Below are positions 1 to 8,717 of a DNA stretch of 64,000 bases, piece after piece. The position numbers were made by a program, and so were the translations under genes. This DNA comes from Pseudomonas sp. ADAK13 (GTDB lineage: Bacteria > Pseudomonadota > Gammaproteobacteria > Pseudomonadales > Pseudomonadaceae). The notes below the pieces were generated by a model, which did no database searches, had not been told where the DNA came from, and saw only the letters and a program-made list of their open reading frames with translations. The stretch is taken from the NCBI RefSeq assembly GCF_012935715.1, contig NZ_CP052860.1:5208001-5272000 (forward strand). Reading direction: 5' to 3'. Within the stretch, counting starts at the first letter, position 1, and each line of letters starts with the position of its first letter.

Positions 1-995
1 CCGCGGACTACGACGTAGACGACATCTTCCCCGCCGTACGTCAGGGCCTGTCGGTGAACAACACCCTCTACGCCTTGCCGTTCTATGGCGAAAGCACCGT
101 CACCTATTACCGCACCGACCTGTTCAAGCAGGCAGGCTTGACGATGCCCGAGCACCCGACCTGGACCCAACTGGGCGAGTTCGCCGCCAAACTCAACCAA
201 CCCGCCAAGGATCAATACGGCATGTGCCTGCGGGGCAAGGCTGGCTGGGGTGAAAATATCGCGCTGCTGAGCACCATGGCCAACGCCTTTGGCGCCCGCT
301 GGTTTGACGAACAATGGAAGCCCGAGCTGACGAGCCCCGAGTGGACCGCCGCGGCGAACTTCTACGTCAATACCCTGAAAAACTACGGCCCGCCGGGCGT
401 CTCCAGCAACGGCTTCAACGAAACCCTGGCGCTGTTCAACAGTGGCAAATGCGCGATCTGGGTGGATGCCAGCGTCGCCGGCTCGTTCACCACCGACAAA
501 ACCCAAAGCAAGGTCGCCGACAGCGTGGGTTTTGCCGCCGCCCCCACCGAGGTTACCGACAAGGGCTCGTCGTGGCTCTACGCCTGGTCCCTGGCGATCC
601 CGGCCACCTCCAAACACAAGGACGCCGCCAAAGCCTTCATCACCTGGGCCACCTCCAAGGAATACATCCAGTTGGTGGCGGACAAGGACGGCATCACCAA
701 CGTGCCGCCGGGCACACGCCAGTCCACCTACAACGCGGCGTACCTGGCTGCGGCGCCGTTCGCCCAGGTGACCTTGCAGATGATGCAACACGCCGACCCG
801 GCGCACCCGTCGGCCAAGCCTGTGCCGTACGTGGGCATCCAATACGTGACCATCCCCGAGTTCCAGGCCATCGGCACCTCGGTGGGCAAGCTGTTTTCGG
901 CAGCGCTCACCGGTGGCATGACTGTCGACAAGGCACTGGCCGAGGCGCAGGCCACCACGACGCGCGAAATGAAACGCGCTGGCTACCCGAAATAA
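1..995 (+). CDS. Polyol (sorbitol/mannitol-type) ABC transporter substrate-binding protein, 5' truncated
   Basis: The reading frame is open from base 3 and enters from outside the window; about 330 C-terminal residues are present of the ~430 usual for family 1 solute-binding proteins, so the signal peptide is missing. It would bind a sugar alcohol in the periplasm for an ABC importer. Seen: the YALPFYGEST segment typical of SmoE/MtlE-like proteins, a Trp/Tyr-rich middle and a C-terminal helical tail ending GYPK. The next gene, 22 bp downstream, encodes an SDR of the sorbitol dehydrogenase type, which supports polyol use. The permeases and ATPase are not in the window and must lie upstream. 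The exact polyol is inferred. Confidence 0.85.
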   Translation, partial: ADYDVDDIFPAVRQGLSVNNTLYALPFYGESTVTYYRTDLFKQAGLTMPEHPTWTQLGEFAAKLNQPAKDQYGMCLRGKAGWGENIALLSTMANAFGARWFDEQWKPELTSPEWTAAANFYVNTLKNYGPPGVSSNGFNETLALFNSGKCAIWVDASVAGSFTTDKTQSKVADSVGFAAAPTEVTDKGSSWLYAWSLAIPATSKHKDAAKAFITWATSKEYIQLVADKDGITNVPPGTRQSTYNAAYLAAAPFAQVTLQMMQHADPAHPSAKPVPYVGIQYVTIPEFQAIGTSVGKLFSAALTGGMTVDKALAEAQATTTREMKRAGYPK

Positions 996-1017
996 TCACC
1001 TTAGGGACACTGCATTC

Positions 1018-1791
1018 ATGAAACGACTGGAAGGTAAAAGCGCGCTGGTCACCGGCAGCGCCCGGGGCATTGGCCGGGCGTTTGCCCAGGCCTACATCAA
1101 CGAAGGCGCCACCGTCGCCATCGCCGACATCAATCTTGCGCGGGCCCGGGCCACCGCCGCCGAATTGGGTCCTAAGGCCTACGCGGTGGCGATGGACGTC
1201 ACCGACCAGGCCTCCATCGACGCGGCGATTGCTGCCGTGGTGGCGCAGGCCGGCAAGCTCGATATCCTGATCAACAACGCCGCCTTGTTCGACCTGGCAC
1301 CGATCACCGAGATCACCCGCGACAGCTTTGACCGGCTGTTCTCGATCAACGTCGCCGGTACGCTGTTCACCTTGCAGGCGGCAGCCAAGCAGATGATCAA
1401 GCAGGGGCACGGCGGCAAGATCATCAACATGGCCAGCCAGGCCGGGCGTCGGGGGGAGCCGTTGGTGGCGGTGTACTGCGCGACCAAGGCTGCGGTGATC
1501 AGCCTCACGCAGTCGGCGGGGTTGAATCTGATCAAGCAGGGCATCAACGTGAATGCCATCGCCCCGGGCGTGGTGGACGGTGAGCATTGGGACGGGGTGG
1601 ATGCGATGTTCGCCCGGCATGAAGGGCTGCCGCTTGGGGAGAAGAAAAAACGCGTCGGGGCCGAGGTGCCTTACGGGCGGATGGGCACGGCGGAAGACCT
1701 CACCGGCATGGCGATTTTCCTCGCTTCAAAAGAGGCCGACTACGTGGTTGCCCAGACCTACAACGTCGACGGCGGGAACTGGATGAACTGA
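1018..1791 (+). CDS. SDR-family polyol dehydrogenase (L-iditol/sorbitol 2-dehydrogenase type)
   Basis: A 257-aa classical short-chain dehydrogenase that probably oxidises sorbitol (or galactitol/L-iditol) to the ketose with NAD+. Seen: the Rossmann motif TGSARGIG (residues 12-19), NNAA at 86-89, catalytic Ser140, Tyr153 and Lys157 (YCATK), and the C-terminal DGGNWMN close to the SmoS/PolS family ending. The start ATG follows the polyol binding-protein gene by 22 bp with a GGGAC-type ribosome site, so they are co-transcribed. The family is certain; the substrate is inferred from the neighbour and the C-terminus. Confidence 0.85.
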   Translation: MKRLEGKSALVTGSARGIGRAFAQAYINEGATVAIADINLARARATAAELGPKAYAVAMDVTDQASIDAAIAAVVAQAGKLDILINNAALFDLAPITEITRDSFDRLFSINVAGTLFTLQAAAKQMIKQGHGGKIINMASQAGRRGEPLVAVYCATKAAVISLTQSAGLNLIKQGINVNAIAPGVVDGEHWDGVDAMFARHEGLPLGEKKKRVGAEVPYGRMGTAEDLTGMAIFLASKEADYVVAQTYNVDGGNWMN

Positions 1792-1852
1792 CGGCACTTG
1801 CTCCTGTACCTGGCCTTGTGCTTTTGTGCGCATGCCAGAGGAGAACGCCAAA

Positions 1853-2512
1853 ATGACCGTCCCGAAAAACGCTGTTGCCTCATTTGATGTCGATGCCCAG
1901 AAGAGCTTCACGCCGCTGTGCCCCGCTGAACTGCCGGTGGTCGGCGGCGACCAGATCGGCGCCGAGCTCAACTATATGGCCAGCCTCGCCGGGCGCCGTG
2001 TGGGCAGCAAGGACGCCCACACCCCGCACGCGCCCTGGGTGGTCTCGCAGCACAGCGAGATGCTGCAACCCACCGGCCTGGTGCACGCCGATGTCACCTG
2101 GGTGGCCCACTGCGTGCCCGGCACCGTGGGTTTCACCCTGCTGGACGAATTGCCTGCGCCCTATGACTACGACTACTTCATCTGGAAAGGTGTCGAGCCC
2201 GACCTGCACCCCTACGGCGCCTGCTACCACGACCTTCACGACAAACTCTCCACCGGGGTCATCGAGTACCTCAATGCCCAGGGCATCCGGCGCGTAATCG
2301 TCGGCGGCCTGGCGCTGGACTACTGCGTCAAGACTACCGTCTTGCAGCTGTTCAAGGCCGGTTTCGAGGTGATCCTGCACCTGCCGGCGTGCCGTGGCAT
2401 CAGCGAGGAGGGGGGTGTGGCAGCGGTTGACCACCTTGCACAAATCGGCGTGATGATCAGCCGCAGCCGGGAAGAACTGGCCGCGATGGTGGTGGGCGCT
2501 GTCGAGCTTTAG
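1853..2512 (+). CDS. pncA: Nicotinamidase (PncA-like, isochorismatase superfamily)
   Basis: A 219-aa cysteine hydrolase that would convert nicotinamide to nicotinate in the cytoplasm for NAD salvage. Seen: a catalytic triad equivalent to Asp14 (DAQKSF), Lys112 (IWKG) and Cys158 (ALDYCVKTT), and metal ligands Asp54, His56 and His59 (KDAHTPH). I chose the ATG at 1853 because it sits 8 bp after GAGGAGA; ATG 1832 and GTG 1826 in the same frame lack such a site. It lies 61 bp behind the polyol dehydrogenase and on the same strand, so it may share its transcript. Another amidase substrate cannot be excluded. Confidence 0.8.
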   Translation: MTVPKNAVASFDVDAQKSFTPLCPAELPVVGGDQIGAELNYMASLAGRRVGSKDAHTPHAPWVVSQHSEMLQPTGLVHADVTWVAHCVPGTVGFTLLDELPAPYDYDYFIWKGVEPDLHPYGACYHDLHDKLSTGVIEYLNAQGIRRVIVGGLALDYCVKTTVLQLFKAGFEVILHLPACRGISEEGGVAAVDHLAQIGVMISRSREELAAMVVGAVEL

Positions 2513-2531
2513 CGAGGATTATCGCGGTGTG

Positions 2532-2579
2532 ACCGAGGTACCGAGTCGCCCGCATTGCGGGCAAGCCCGGCTCTCACAC
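2532..2579. repeat. Solitary REP half-element
   Basis: It resembles the right half of the REPINs at 40486 and 53893: inner ACCGAGTCGCCCGCAT, then GCGGGCAAGCCCGGCT and a degenerate TCTCACA end. There is no left GTGGGAGC arm. It lies between the convergent nicotinamidase and serine hydrolase genes, touching the stop of the latter. Confidence 0.65.
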
Positions 2580-4009
2580 TAGAGCTTCATGCCGACTAAG
2601 ACTTCCTGCTCCTTCCCCGCACTGTTGACGTTGACCGTACGCGCCACACGCACGCGGTCACCGTCAAACTCACACACCACCCGATCACGAAACGCCGTCT
2701 GCGGATAGATCCAGGTCATCTCCAGCGTCCGGGTATCCAGCCAGCGCGCGCCGGCAATAATCTGCGCGTCCTTGAACTCATAACCGTGGTGCAACGCCCG
2801 ACCCGGCATGCTGGTGGTGCCGCTGACCCAGTGATCAATCCCTATTTCCAGGGCATGCACAGCCTTGCTGTCGGTCAGCTGGAAGCGCAGTACATTGCCC
2901 TCAACGGCAAACGCCACTTGCTGCACATCCAGGCCGTTCGGTTCTACCTGATAGACACCGGTGAAATCCGCCGGCCCGGCACACGCTGAAAGCAAATCAG
3001 GCCGCAGCGCCATGCTCGCCAACCGCCGCTCCAACCGCGCATCCGCGTCAGGTTTGACGTTGCAATCGCTGCCAAACGCCGCCGGAAAATGCCGCTCTAC
3101 AAACGGGATCAGCTCCGCCGAATTCTTCATCCCGCCGATCACCACCAGCGTTGCGCCGTATTCGCGGAACACCATCGCCATCTGCACAAACACGCCCACC
3201 GCGCTGAAAGCCTGAGCCGGTTTCATCATCCAGTGATAACCGTAACGGCTGTCCGGCCCGCCTTGTGGCTGGGTGGCCGCAGCAACCCAGGCGGCCGGCA
3301 GAATCTGCTGGCCATTCCAGACGCCGCCTTGTGCATGCAGCACGGCCAGCTTGAGCATGGCCGACGTCGGTGCTTTCAGACCGTTCCCGCCGGGATTCAC
3401 CCTATCGGGGCCGATGTCCCAGCGTTCATTATGGATGTCCAGCGGCACAAACAGCCGGGGCTTGAGGTACGCGTGCAAGGTTTGCCCGGTGACCTTGTTG
3501 ATCAGCGCCGAGAGCATGTAACTCGCCGCACTGGTATAGACGTAGGTGGTGCCCGGCGCATAGGCCAGCGGGATCTTGAAGAATTCGGCAATCCAGCTGG
3601 TCTCGATTCCGCGCCACACCGAGCCCGAGGTATTGGCGGCGTGGCCGGTGCGCATGCTCAGCAGGTGTTCCACGGTCATGTCCGCCAGGCGCGGGTCAGC
3701 GGCCGCAGGTACGAACTCGGGGAAGAACTCCACCAGCCGGTCGTCCAGTTTCAGCAACCCTTCATCCAGGGCCAGGCCGATGGCGCAGGCGGTAAAGCTC
3801 TTGGCCACCGAGTGCAGTACCCGGGGTTCGTTGGGGTCCACCGGCCAGCTCCAGCCTTCGGCGACCACCTGGCCGTGGCGATGCAGCATCAGGCCTTGCA
3901 GGTCGAGACCGGCGGCTTTCACCTCATCGAGAAAGGCAATCAGGTGCTCGGGATCAACGCCGACGCTGCTGGCGCTGGCGCGGGACAAACCATCGTAGGA
4001 CATGGGCAT
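2579..4009 (-). CDS. Serine hydrolase, beta-lactamase/EstB-like (S12 family)
   Basis: A 476-aa cytoplasmic-looking protein without a signal peptide. It has the S12 penicillin-binding/esterase fold: SxxK as SVAK in HSVAKSF (about residues 68-71), a YTS motif in YVYTSAASY, and a HGT-box region that is not obvious. A separate C-terminal beta-rich domain of about 120 residues follows. Such enzymes act as esterases, amidases or D-aminopeptidases; the substrate cannot be read here. It is read in the same direction as the LysR gene directly upstream (25 bp) and could be its co-transcribed partner. No strong ribosome site precedes the ATG at 4009; MPM offers two starts. Confidence 0.75.
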   Translation of the reverse strand: MPMSYDGLSRASASSVGVDPEHLIAFLDEVKAAGLDLQGLMLHRHGQVVAEGWSWPVDPNEPRVLHSVAKSFTACAIGLALDEGLLKLDDRLVEFFPEFVPAAADPRLADMTVEHLLSMRTGHAANTSGSVWRGIETSWIAEFFKIPLAYAPGTTYVYTSAASYMLSALINKVTGQTLHAYLKPRLFVPLDIHNERWDIGPDRVNPGGNGLKAPTSAMLKLAVLHAQGGVWNGQQILPAAWVAAATQPQGGPDSRYGYHWMMKPAQAFSAVGVFVQMAMVFREYGATLVVIGGMKNSAELIPFVERHFPAAFGSDCNVKPDADARLERRLASMALRPDLLSACAGPADFTGVYQVEPNGLDVQQVAFAVEGNVLRFQLTDSKAVHALEIGIDHWVSGTTSMPGRALHHGYEFKDAQIIAGARWLDTRTLEMTWIYPQTAFRDRVVCEFDGDRVRVARTVNVNSAGKEQEVLVGMKL

Positions 4010-4034
4010 AAACAGGCTCGTGGGGGGAGGAGAG

Positions 4035-4949
4035 TCAACGGCTGCGGTGCACCAGCCGCGAATAGGAAATCAGCATGCTGGTCAGTTCCTGGCTGACGCT
4101 GGTGAGCGGTGATGAGCGGCGGCTGATCAGGCACACATCGCGGGTGGCCAACGGTTCTTCGATAGCGATGGTGGTCAGGGCGCTGGAAAACAGCTTCATC
4201 CCCGGCAGCATGCGCGGCTCGATGGTCAGGTAATCGGTTTCCGAGACGATGTGCAGGGTTTCCAGCAACGAATCGGTGGTGATCGCGATCTTCGGCGGCG
4301 CCAGGCCCTGGGTGCGGAACAGCTCGATCAAGCGGTTCTCCGCGCCGCCCACCACGCCGGCCGGGCGCACGCTGATCCACTGGCAGTCGGTGAGGGCTTG
4401 CACGGATTTTGCGTGGGCCTGGGGGTGGCCCTTGCGCGCAATGATGCCGGCGTTGGAGCTGTAGAGGCGGTCGATGGCCAGGTCGATATCGGCGACGTTG
4501 GGCGCCAGCGGGCACAAGACGAAATCCAGGCGGCCATCGCGGACTTTTTCCACCAGGCCCTTGGTGGTGCCGCTGGCCACGTGCACCTGCATGCGCGGGA
4601 AGCGCTGGGTGAAGTTGCTCAGTACCGGCAGCAGCAATTCGGCCAAGGGTTCGGAGGTCACACCCAGGGCGATATGGCCTTCGGGTTCGCCTTTCCAGGG
4701 TTGCAGGTCAAGCAGGGCGCGTTCGCAGTCGAGGGTGATGGAGCGGGCGCGGGCCAGGAACACTTCGCCGGCCGGCGTCAGGTTGATGCCCTGGTTGGAA
4801 CGTTGCAGCAGCACCACCCCGAGTTCTTTTTCCAGGGTCTGGATCGACTGGGTCAGGGTGCTTTGCGCCACATCCAATTGACGCGCGGCAGAGCGGAAGC
4901 TGCCTTTTTCAACCACGGAGCAGAACGCACGAAGATGGGTGAGGGTCAT
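4035..4949 (-). CDS. LysR-family transcriptional regulator
   Basis: A 304-aa regulator. The N-terminal winged helix-turn-helix (residues 1-60) contains the typical AARQLDVAQSTLTQSIQTLE stretch; the rest is a LysR substrate-binding domain. I took the ATG at 4949, where the conserved MTLTHLRAF start lies; an in-frame start at 5063 would add a 38-residue atypical extension. It is transcribed away from the dipeptide ABC operon and shares a 389-bp intergenic region with it, the usual arrangement for a LysR protein controlling the divergent operon. The inducer is unknown; it may be the imported compound or a breakdown product. Confidence 0.9.
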   Translation of the reverse strand: MTLTHLRAFCSVVEKGSFRSAARQLDVAQSTLTQSIQTLEKELGVVLLQRSNQGINLTPAGEVFLARARSITLDCERALLDLQPWKGEPEGHIALGVTSEPLAELLLPVLSNFTQRFPRMQVHVASGTTKGLVEKVRDGRLDFVLCPLAPNVADIDLAIDRLYSSNAGIIARKGHPQAHAKSVQALTDCQWISVRPAGVVGGAENRLIELFRTQGLAPPKIAITTDSLLETLHIVSETDYLTIEPRMLPGMKLFSSALTTIAIEEPLATRDVCLISRRSSPLTSVSQELTSMLISYSRLVHRSR

Positions 4950-5338
4950 GGCGGTTGGCTCAGTCAGTGCTGCATTTAAACCATTGAATGTCAGCCAGCT
5001 TATCTGATGACTCCAGGTGCGCACAGATCGGTATTGGCGATCACGATCATTATTTTTGATCATTAAAACCGCATCTTTTCCGGCTCAAGGCCCTGATTTC
5101 TCGGTACGGTAAGGCCAGGGCAACCCACGGACGGTTGATGATCGGATAAACCGAGCCCGATCACTCGGAGCGTTCTTCTCAAGTTCATCGGGTGGCGAAT
5201 AAGATCGGTCCAGGAACATTCGCAAACCGTAGTCAGCGACTAAAACAACAACAACTATTCAGGTGTTCGGCCGTGCCTCTTTTTGGGTCCTGCCAGCGTC
5301 CGAACCCAAGCGTAAGGATCATTCAAGGTGCATTTATC
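4950..5338. promoter_or_regulatory. Divergent promoter region between the LysR gene and the dipeptide ABC operon
   Basis: 389 bp without a convincing gene. It holds an inverted repeat GATCGG-N11-CCGATC at 5140-5162, compatible with the T-N11-A type of LysR site, and a direct repeat GATCATT at 5045-5051 and 5058-5064. I infer that these are regulator sites; no promoter hexamers were assigned with confidence. Confidence 0.5.
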
Positions 5339-6898
5339 ATGAACAAGACTTTAATCCTGGCTGGCGCCTTGTCCGCCGCGCTGGTGGGCACTGCCCACGC
5401 CGAGAATCTGTTGAAGGTCGCGTTGAACGCCGACATTCGCAGCACCGAGCCAGGCGTCAATCGTGACACCAACTCCGACGCCGTCATCTTGCACATTACC
5501 GAAGGACTGGTGGCCTTCCGTGAAGATGCCACCGTCGGCCCGCTGCTGGCCAAGGACGTGCAGGTGTCCGACGACGGCCTGCGCTACACCTTCCACTTGC
5601 GCAGCGGGGTGAAGTTCCAGAACGGTGCGCCGTTGACCTCCGCCGAAGTGCTGTGGACCTGGAAGCACTACCTCGACCCGAAAACCCAATGGCGCTGCGC
5701 CCCGGAATTCGACGGCCATGGCGGCGCCAAAATCGTCGACATGAGCGCCCCGGACCCGCTCACCGTGGTGTTCACCCTGGACAAGCCCAACGGCCTGTTC
5801 CTCACCAGTACGGCACTGCCCGAGTGCGGCGGCAGCGGCATCCTGCACCCCGACTCGGTGGTCAACGGCCAATGGAAAGCCCCCATCGGTACCGGCCCGT
5901 TCCGCCTGGGCGAGTGGAAGCCCGGCCAGTACGTCGACCTGCTGCGCAACGCCGACTACACCCCGCGTGACGAGAAAGAGCCGGACGGCTACACCGGCAA
6001 TAAAACCACCACCCTGGACCGCGTGCGCCTGCTGGTGATCCCCGACCCGGCGGCGGCCAAGGCGGCCTTGCTGTCGAAGAACGTCGACCTGCTGATTGAC
6101 GTCACGCCGCTGGACGCCACCGAACTGGCCGCCAACCCCGGCATCAAGGTCACCTCCAGCGGCACCATGTCGGTCAACGCACTGTTGTTCCAGACCCGCG
6201 ACCCGTTGCTCAAAGATGTGCGCCTGCGCCAGGCCATCGCCCACTCGCTGGACACCGCACAAATCGTCGCCGCCTTGACCGGTGGCCGCTCCCAGGCCAA
6301 CAACTCGATGGTCGCCAGCGGCAGCCACTACCACCAGGCCATCGAGAACCAGGGCTTCGACTTCGACCCGGCCAAGACCGCCCAACTGCTGCGCGAAGCC
6401 GGCTATAAAGGCCAGCCGATCAAGCTGATCGTCAACAAGCGCTACGCCGCGATCTTCGACATGGGCGTGTTCGTGCAAGCCATGGCCAAGGCCAGTGGCC
6501 TCAACCTGGAACTGGAAACCCTGGAGTGGGGCACTCAGCTGGAGCGCTACCAGACCGGCAACTACCAGATGATGGCGTTCCCGTATTCCGAGCGCCTCGA
6601 CCCGGCCCTGAGTTTCGACTCCATGACCGGCGACAAGGACAAGGAAGCCCGCAAGGTCTGGGACAACCCCCAGGCCCAGGAATGGCTGCGTGAAGCCCAG
6701 CGTGAGGGCGACATCACCAAGCGCCAGGCGCTGTTCGATCAATTGCACCAGCAGATGCTCAAGGACGTGCCGCTGATCCCGATGTACAACGGCAACGCCA
6801 TCGCCGCCAGCCGCGACTACGTGCAGGGGCTGCGAACCTGGCCGGTGTCCAAGCCGCGCTTGTGGACCGTCAGCGTGCCTGCGACCGGGAGTAACTGA
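5339..6898 (+). CDS. Dipeptide/oligopeptide-type ABC transporter substrate-binding protein (family 5)
   Basis: A 519-aa periplasmic binding protein of the DppA/OppA family. The ATG at 5339 is preceded by AAGGTG at 8 bp and opens a classical signal peptide (MNKTLILAG...AHA, cleavage near residue 21); an in-frame start at 5192 would bury it. The mature protein has the family pattern: GLVAFRED near the N-terminus, a YTFHLRSGVKFQNG block, and an LRQAIAHSLD helix. It is followed after 2 bp by two permeases and a double ATPase. Ligands in this family include peptides, opines and other amide conjugates; which one is not visible. Confidence 0.92.
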   Translation: MNKTLILAGALSAALVGTAHAENLLKVALNADIRSTEPGVNRDTNSDAVILHITEGLVAFREDATVGPLLAKDVQVSDDGLRYTFHLRSGVKFQNGAPLTSAEVLWTWKHYLDPKTQWRCAPEFDGHGGAKIVDMSAPDPLTVVFTLDKPNGLFLTSTALPECGGSGILHPDSVVNGQWKAPIGTGPFRLGEWKPGQYVDLLRNADYTPRDEKEPDGYTGNKTTTLDRVRLLVIPDPAAAKAALLSKNVDLLIDVTPLDATELAANPGIKVTSSGTMSVNALLFQTRDPLLKDVRLRQAIAHSLDTAQIVAALTGGRSQANNSMVASGSHYHQAIENQGFDFDPAKTAQLLREAGYKGQPIKLIVNKRYAAIFDMGVFVQAMAKASGLNLELETLEWGTQLERYQTGNYQMMAFPYSERLDPALSFDSMTGDKDKEARKVWDNPQAQEWLREAQREGDITKRQALFDQLHQQMLKDVPLIPMYNGNAIAASRDYVQGLRTWPVSKPRLWTVSVPATGSN

Positions 6899-6900
6899 GG

Positions 6901-7842
6901 ATGTTGCGTTTCATCTTCCAACGGCTGGCGATGTCGATCCCGACCTTGCTGCTGATCTCGCTGATGGTGTTCGCGATCATCCGGCTGGTGCCCGGCGACC
7001 CGGCGCTGCTGATGCTCGGCGACATGGCCGACGCCCACAGCCTGGAGGTCGCGCGTGCGTCCCTGGGCCTGGACCAGCCGTTGCCGCTGCAGTTTGTGAT
7101 CTGGCTCAAGGCGGTGCTCAGTGGCGACCTTGGGCATTCCATCACCACCAATGAGGCGGTGTTGCCGCTGATCCTCGACCGGTTCCAGGTGAGTGCCGGG
7201 ATCGTGCTGGTCTCGGTGTTGCTCGCGGCGTTGATTGCGGTACCGGCCGGTTTGCTCTCGGCCTGGAAACAGAACAGCTCCCTGGACTTTGGCGTGGTCT
7301 CCACCGCGACCCTGTTGCTGTCGATCCCGAGCTTCTGGCTGGGCCTGCTGTTGCTCTACGCGTTCGGTATCAAGCTGGGCTGGTTGCCGGTGGTGGGGTA
7401 TGTGTCGTTCGGCCAGTCGCCGTGGCAGGCCTTGAGTTTTATCGTGCTGCCGATTGTCACCCTGACGTTGGTCGAACTTGGCGCGATCACCCGCATGGCC
7501 CGGGCCAGTGCGATTGAAGTGCTGCGCCTGGAGTACATCACCCACGCCCGGGCCAAGGGCCTGTCGGAACGGGCGGTGTTGTGGCGGCATGCGCTGCGCA
7601 ACTCGTTTGCGCCGACCCTGACCCTGATCGGCCTGATCCTCGGCAACCTCCTCAGTGGCATCGCGGTGCTCGAAACCGTGTTCACCCTGCCAGGCATCGG
7701 CCGGCTGATGGTCGACGCCATCTACGCCCGGGACTACCCGGTGCTGCAAGGCTGCCTGCTGCTGGTGACCTTTGTTTATGTGCTGGTCAACCTGTTGGTG
7801 GACCTGCTGTACCCGCTCTTCGACCCCAGGGTTAAGTTATGA
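6901..7842 (+). CDS. Dipeptide-type ABC transporter permease, DppB-like
   Basis: A 313-aa inner-membrane protein with about six hydrophobic segments. It shows the DppB N-terminus (FIFQRLAMSIPTLLLIS) and the EAA loop with HALRNSFAPTLTLIGL near residue 240. It would form half of the channel with the next gene. It starts 2 bp after the binding-protein stop and its end overlaps the next start by 4 bp (ATGA), so translation is coupled. Confidence 0.93.
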   Translation: MLRFIFQRLAMSIPTLLLISLMVFAIIRLVPGDPALLMLGDMADAHSLEVARASLGLDQPLPLQFVIWLKAVLSGDLGHSITTNEAVLPLILDRFQVSAGIVLVSVLLAALIAVPAGLLSAWKQNSSLDFGVVSTATLLLSIPSFWLGLLLLYAFGIKLGWLPVVGYVSFGQSPWQALSFIVLPIVTLTLVELGAITRMARASAIEVLRLEYITHARAKGLSERAVLWRHALRNSFAPTLTLIGLILGNLLSGIAVLETVFTLPGIGRLMVDAIYARDYPVLQGCLLLVTFVYVLVNLLVDLLYPLFDPRVKL

Positions 7843-8717
7843 ATAAGCCTCTACCTGCCGCACCCGAGGTGCTGTTGCCGGCACCGGCGCGTGCCCCCAG
7901 GGCCTGGCGTGTGCCGCCGCTGAACGCGCTGATCGGTGCGCTGCTGCTGGCCTTGTTGTTGATCATGGCCTTGCTGGGCCTGGTCTGGACGCCCCATGAC
8001 CCGTTGGCCCTGAACCTGTTGGCGCGTTTGCAGGCGCCCACGGCTGCCCACTGGCTGGGCACTGACGAATACGGCCGCGATGTGCTGAGCCGCCTGATGA
8101 TCGGCGCGCACACCAGCCTGTGGGTGAGTGTGTTGACGGTGACGCTGGCGATCACCGCCGGCACGGTGCTCGGCCTGCTGGCCGGATTCCTGCGGGGCTG
8201 GGTCGACCGTGGCCTGATGATGGTCAACGACGCATTGCTGGCGTTCCCCGGCATCCTGCTGGCCCTGGGCTTGATGGCGATCATCGGCCCAAGCCTGTAC
8301 GGCATTGTCTTCGCCTTGAGCCTGGCCTACACGCCGTCGGTGGTGCGGGTGGTGCGCGGCACGGTGTTGTCGCTGCGCGAGAAAGAGTTTGTCGAGGCCT
8401 CGCGGGTGATCGGCAACTCCGAGCTGTACACCATGCTGCGGCACATTGCGCCGAACTGCGTGGCACCGGTGTGCGTACTGGCCACCAGCATGTTCGGCTG
8501 GGCGATCCTGGCGGAAAGCTCCCTGAGTTTCCTCGGCCTGGGCGTCCCGCCACCGGCCGCCACCTGGGGCAACATGCTCGCCGCCAGCCGGCCGTATATC
8601 GCCACGGCCAGTTGGCTGGGGCTGTTTCCCGGTGTCTGCATCGCCATGGCGTTGCTGGCGTTCAACCTGTGCGGCGATGCCTTGCGCGATCGTCTCGACC
8701 CGCGGATGAGTAAATGA
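7839..8717 (+). CDS. Dipeptide-type ABC transporter permease, DppC-like
   Basis: A 292-aa second permease. It has an N-terminal cytoplasmic tail, the DppC hallmark HWLGTDEYGRDVLSRLM near residue 70, about six membrane segments, and an EAA region (FVEASRVIGNSELY...). It overlaps the preceding permease and the following ATPase by 4 bp on each side. It is inferred to pair with the DppB-like subunit in the inner membrane. Confidence 0.93.
   Translation: MNKPLPAAPEVLLPAPARAPRAWRVPPLNALIGALLLALLLIMALLGLVWTPHDPLALNLLARLQAPTAAHWLGTDEYGRDVLSRLMIGAHTSLWVSVLTVTLAITAGTVLGLLAGFLRGWVDRGLMMVNDALLAFPGILLALGLMAIIGPSLYGIVFALSLAYTPSVVRVVRGTVLSLREKEFVEASRVIGNSELYTMLRHIAPNCVAPVCVLATSMFGWAILAESSLSFLGLGVPPPAATWGNMLAASRPYIATASWLGLFPGVCIAMALLAFNLCGDALRDRLDPRMSK

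Noticed and set aside
314..1021. Long forward frame overlapping the polyol binding-protein gene
   Set aside because: It is a shadow in another frame of a well-supported binding protein; its composition is Arg/Gln/Gly-rich as expected for an off-frame reading of GC-rich DNA.
5192..5338. N-terminal extension of the dipeptide binding protein
   Set aside because: It would place the signal peptide internally at about residue 50; the ATG at 5339 has its own ribosome site.
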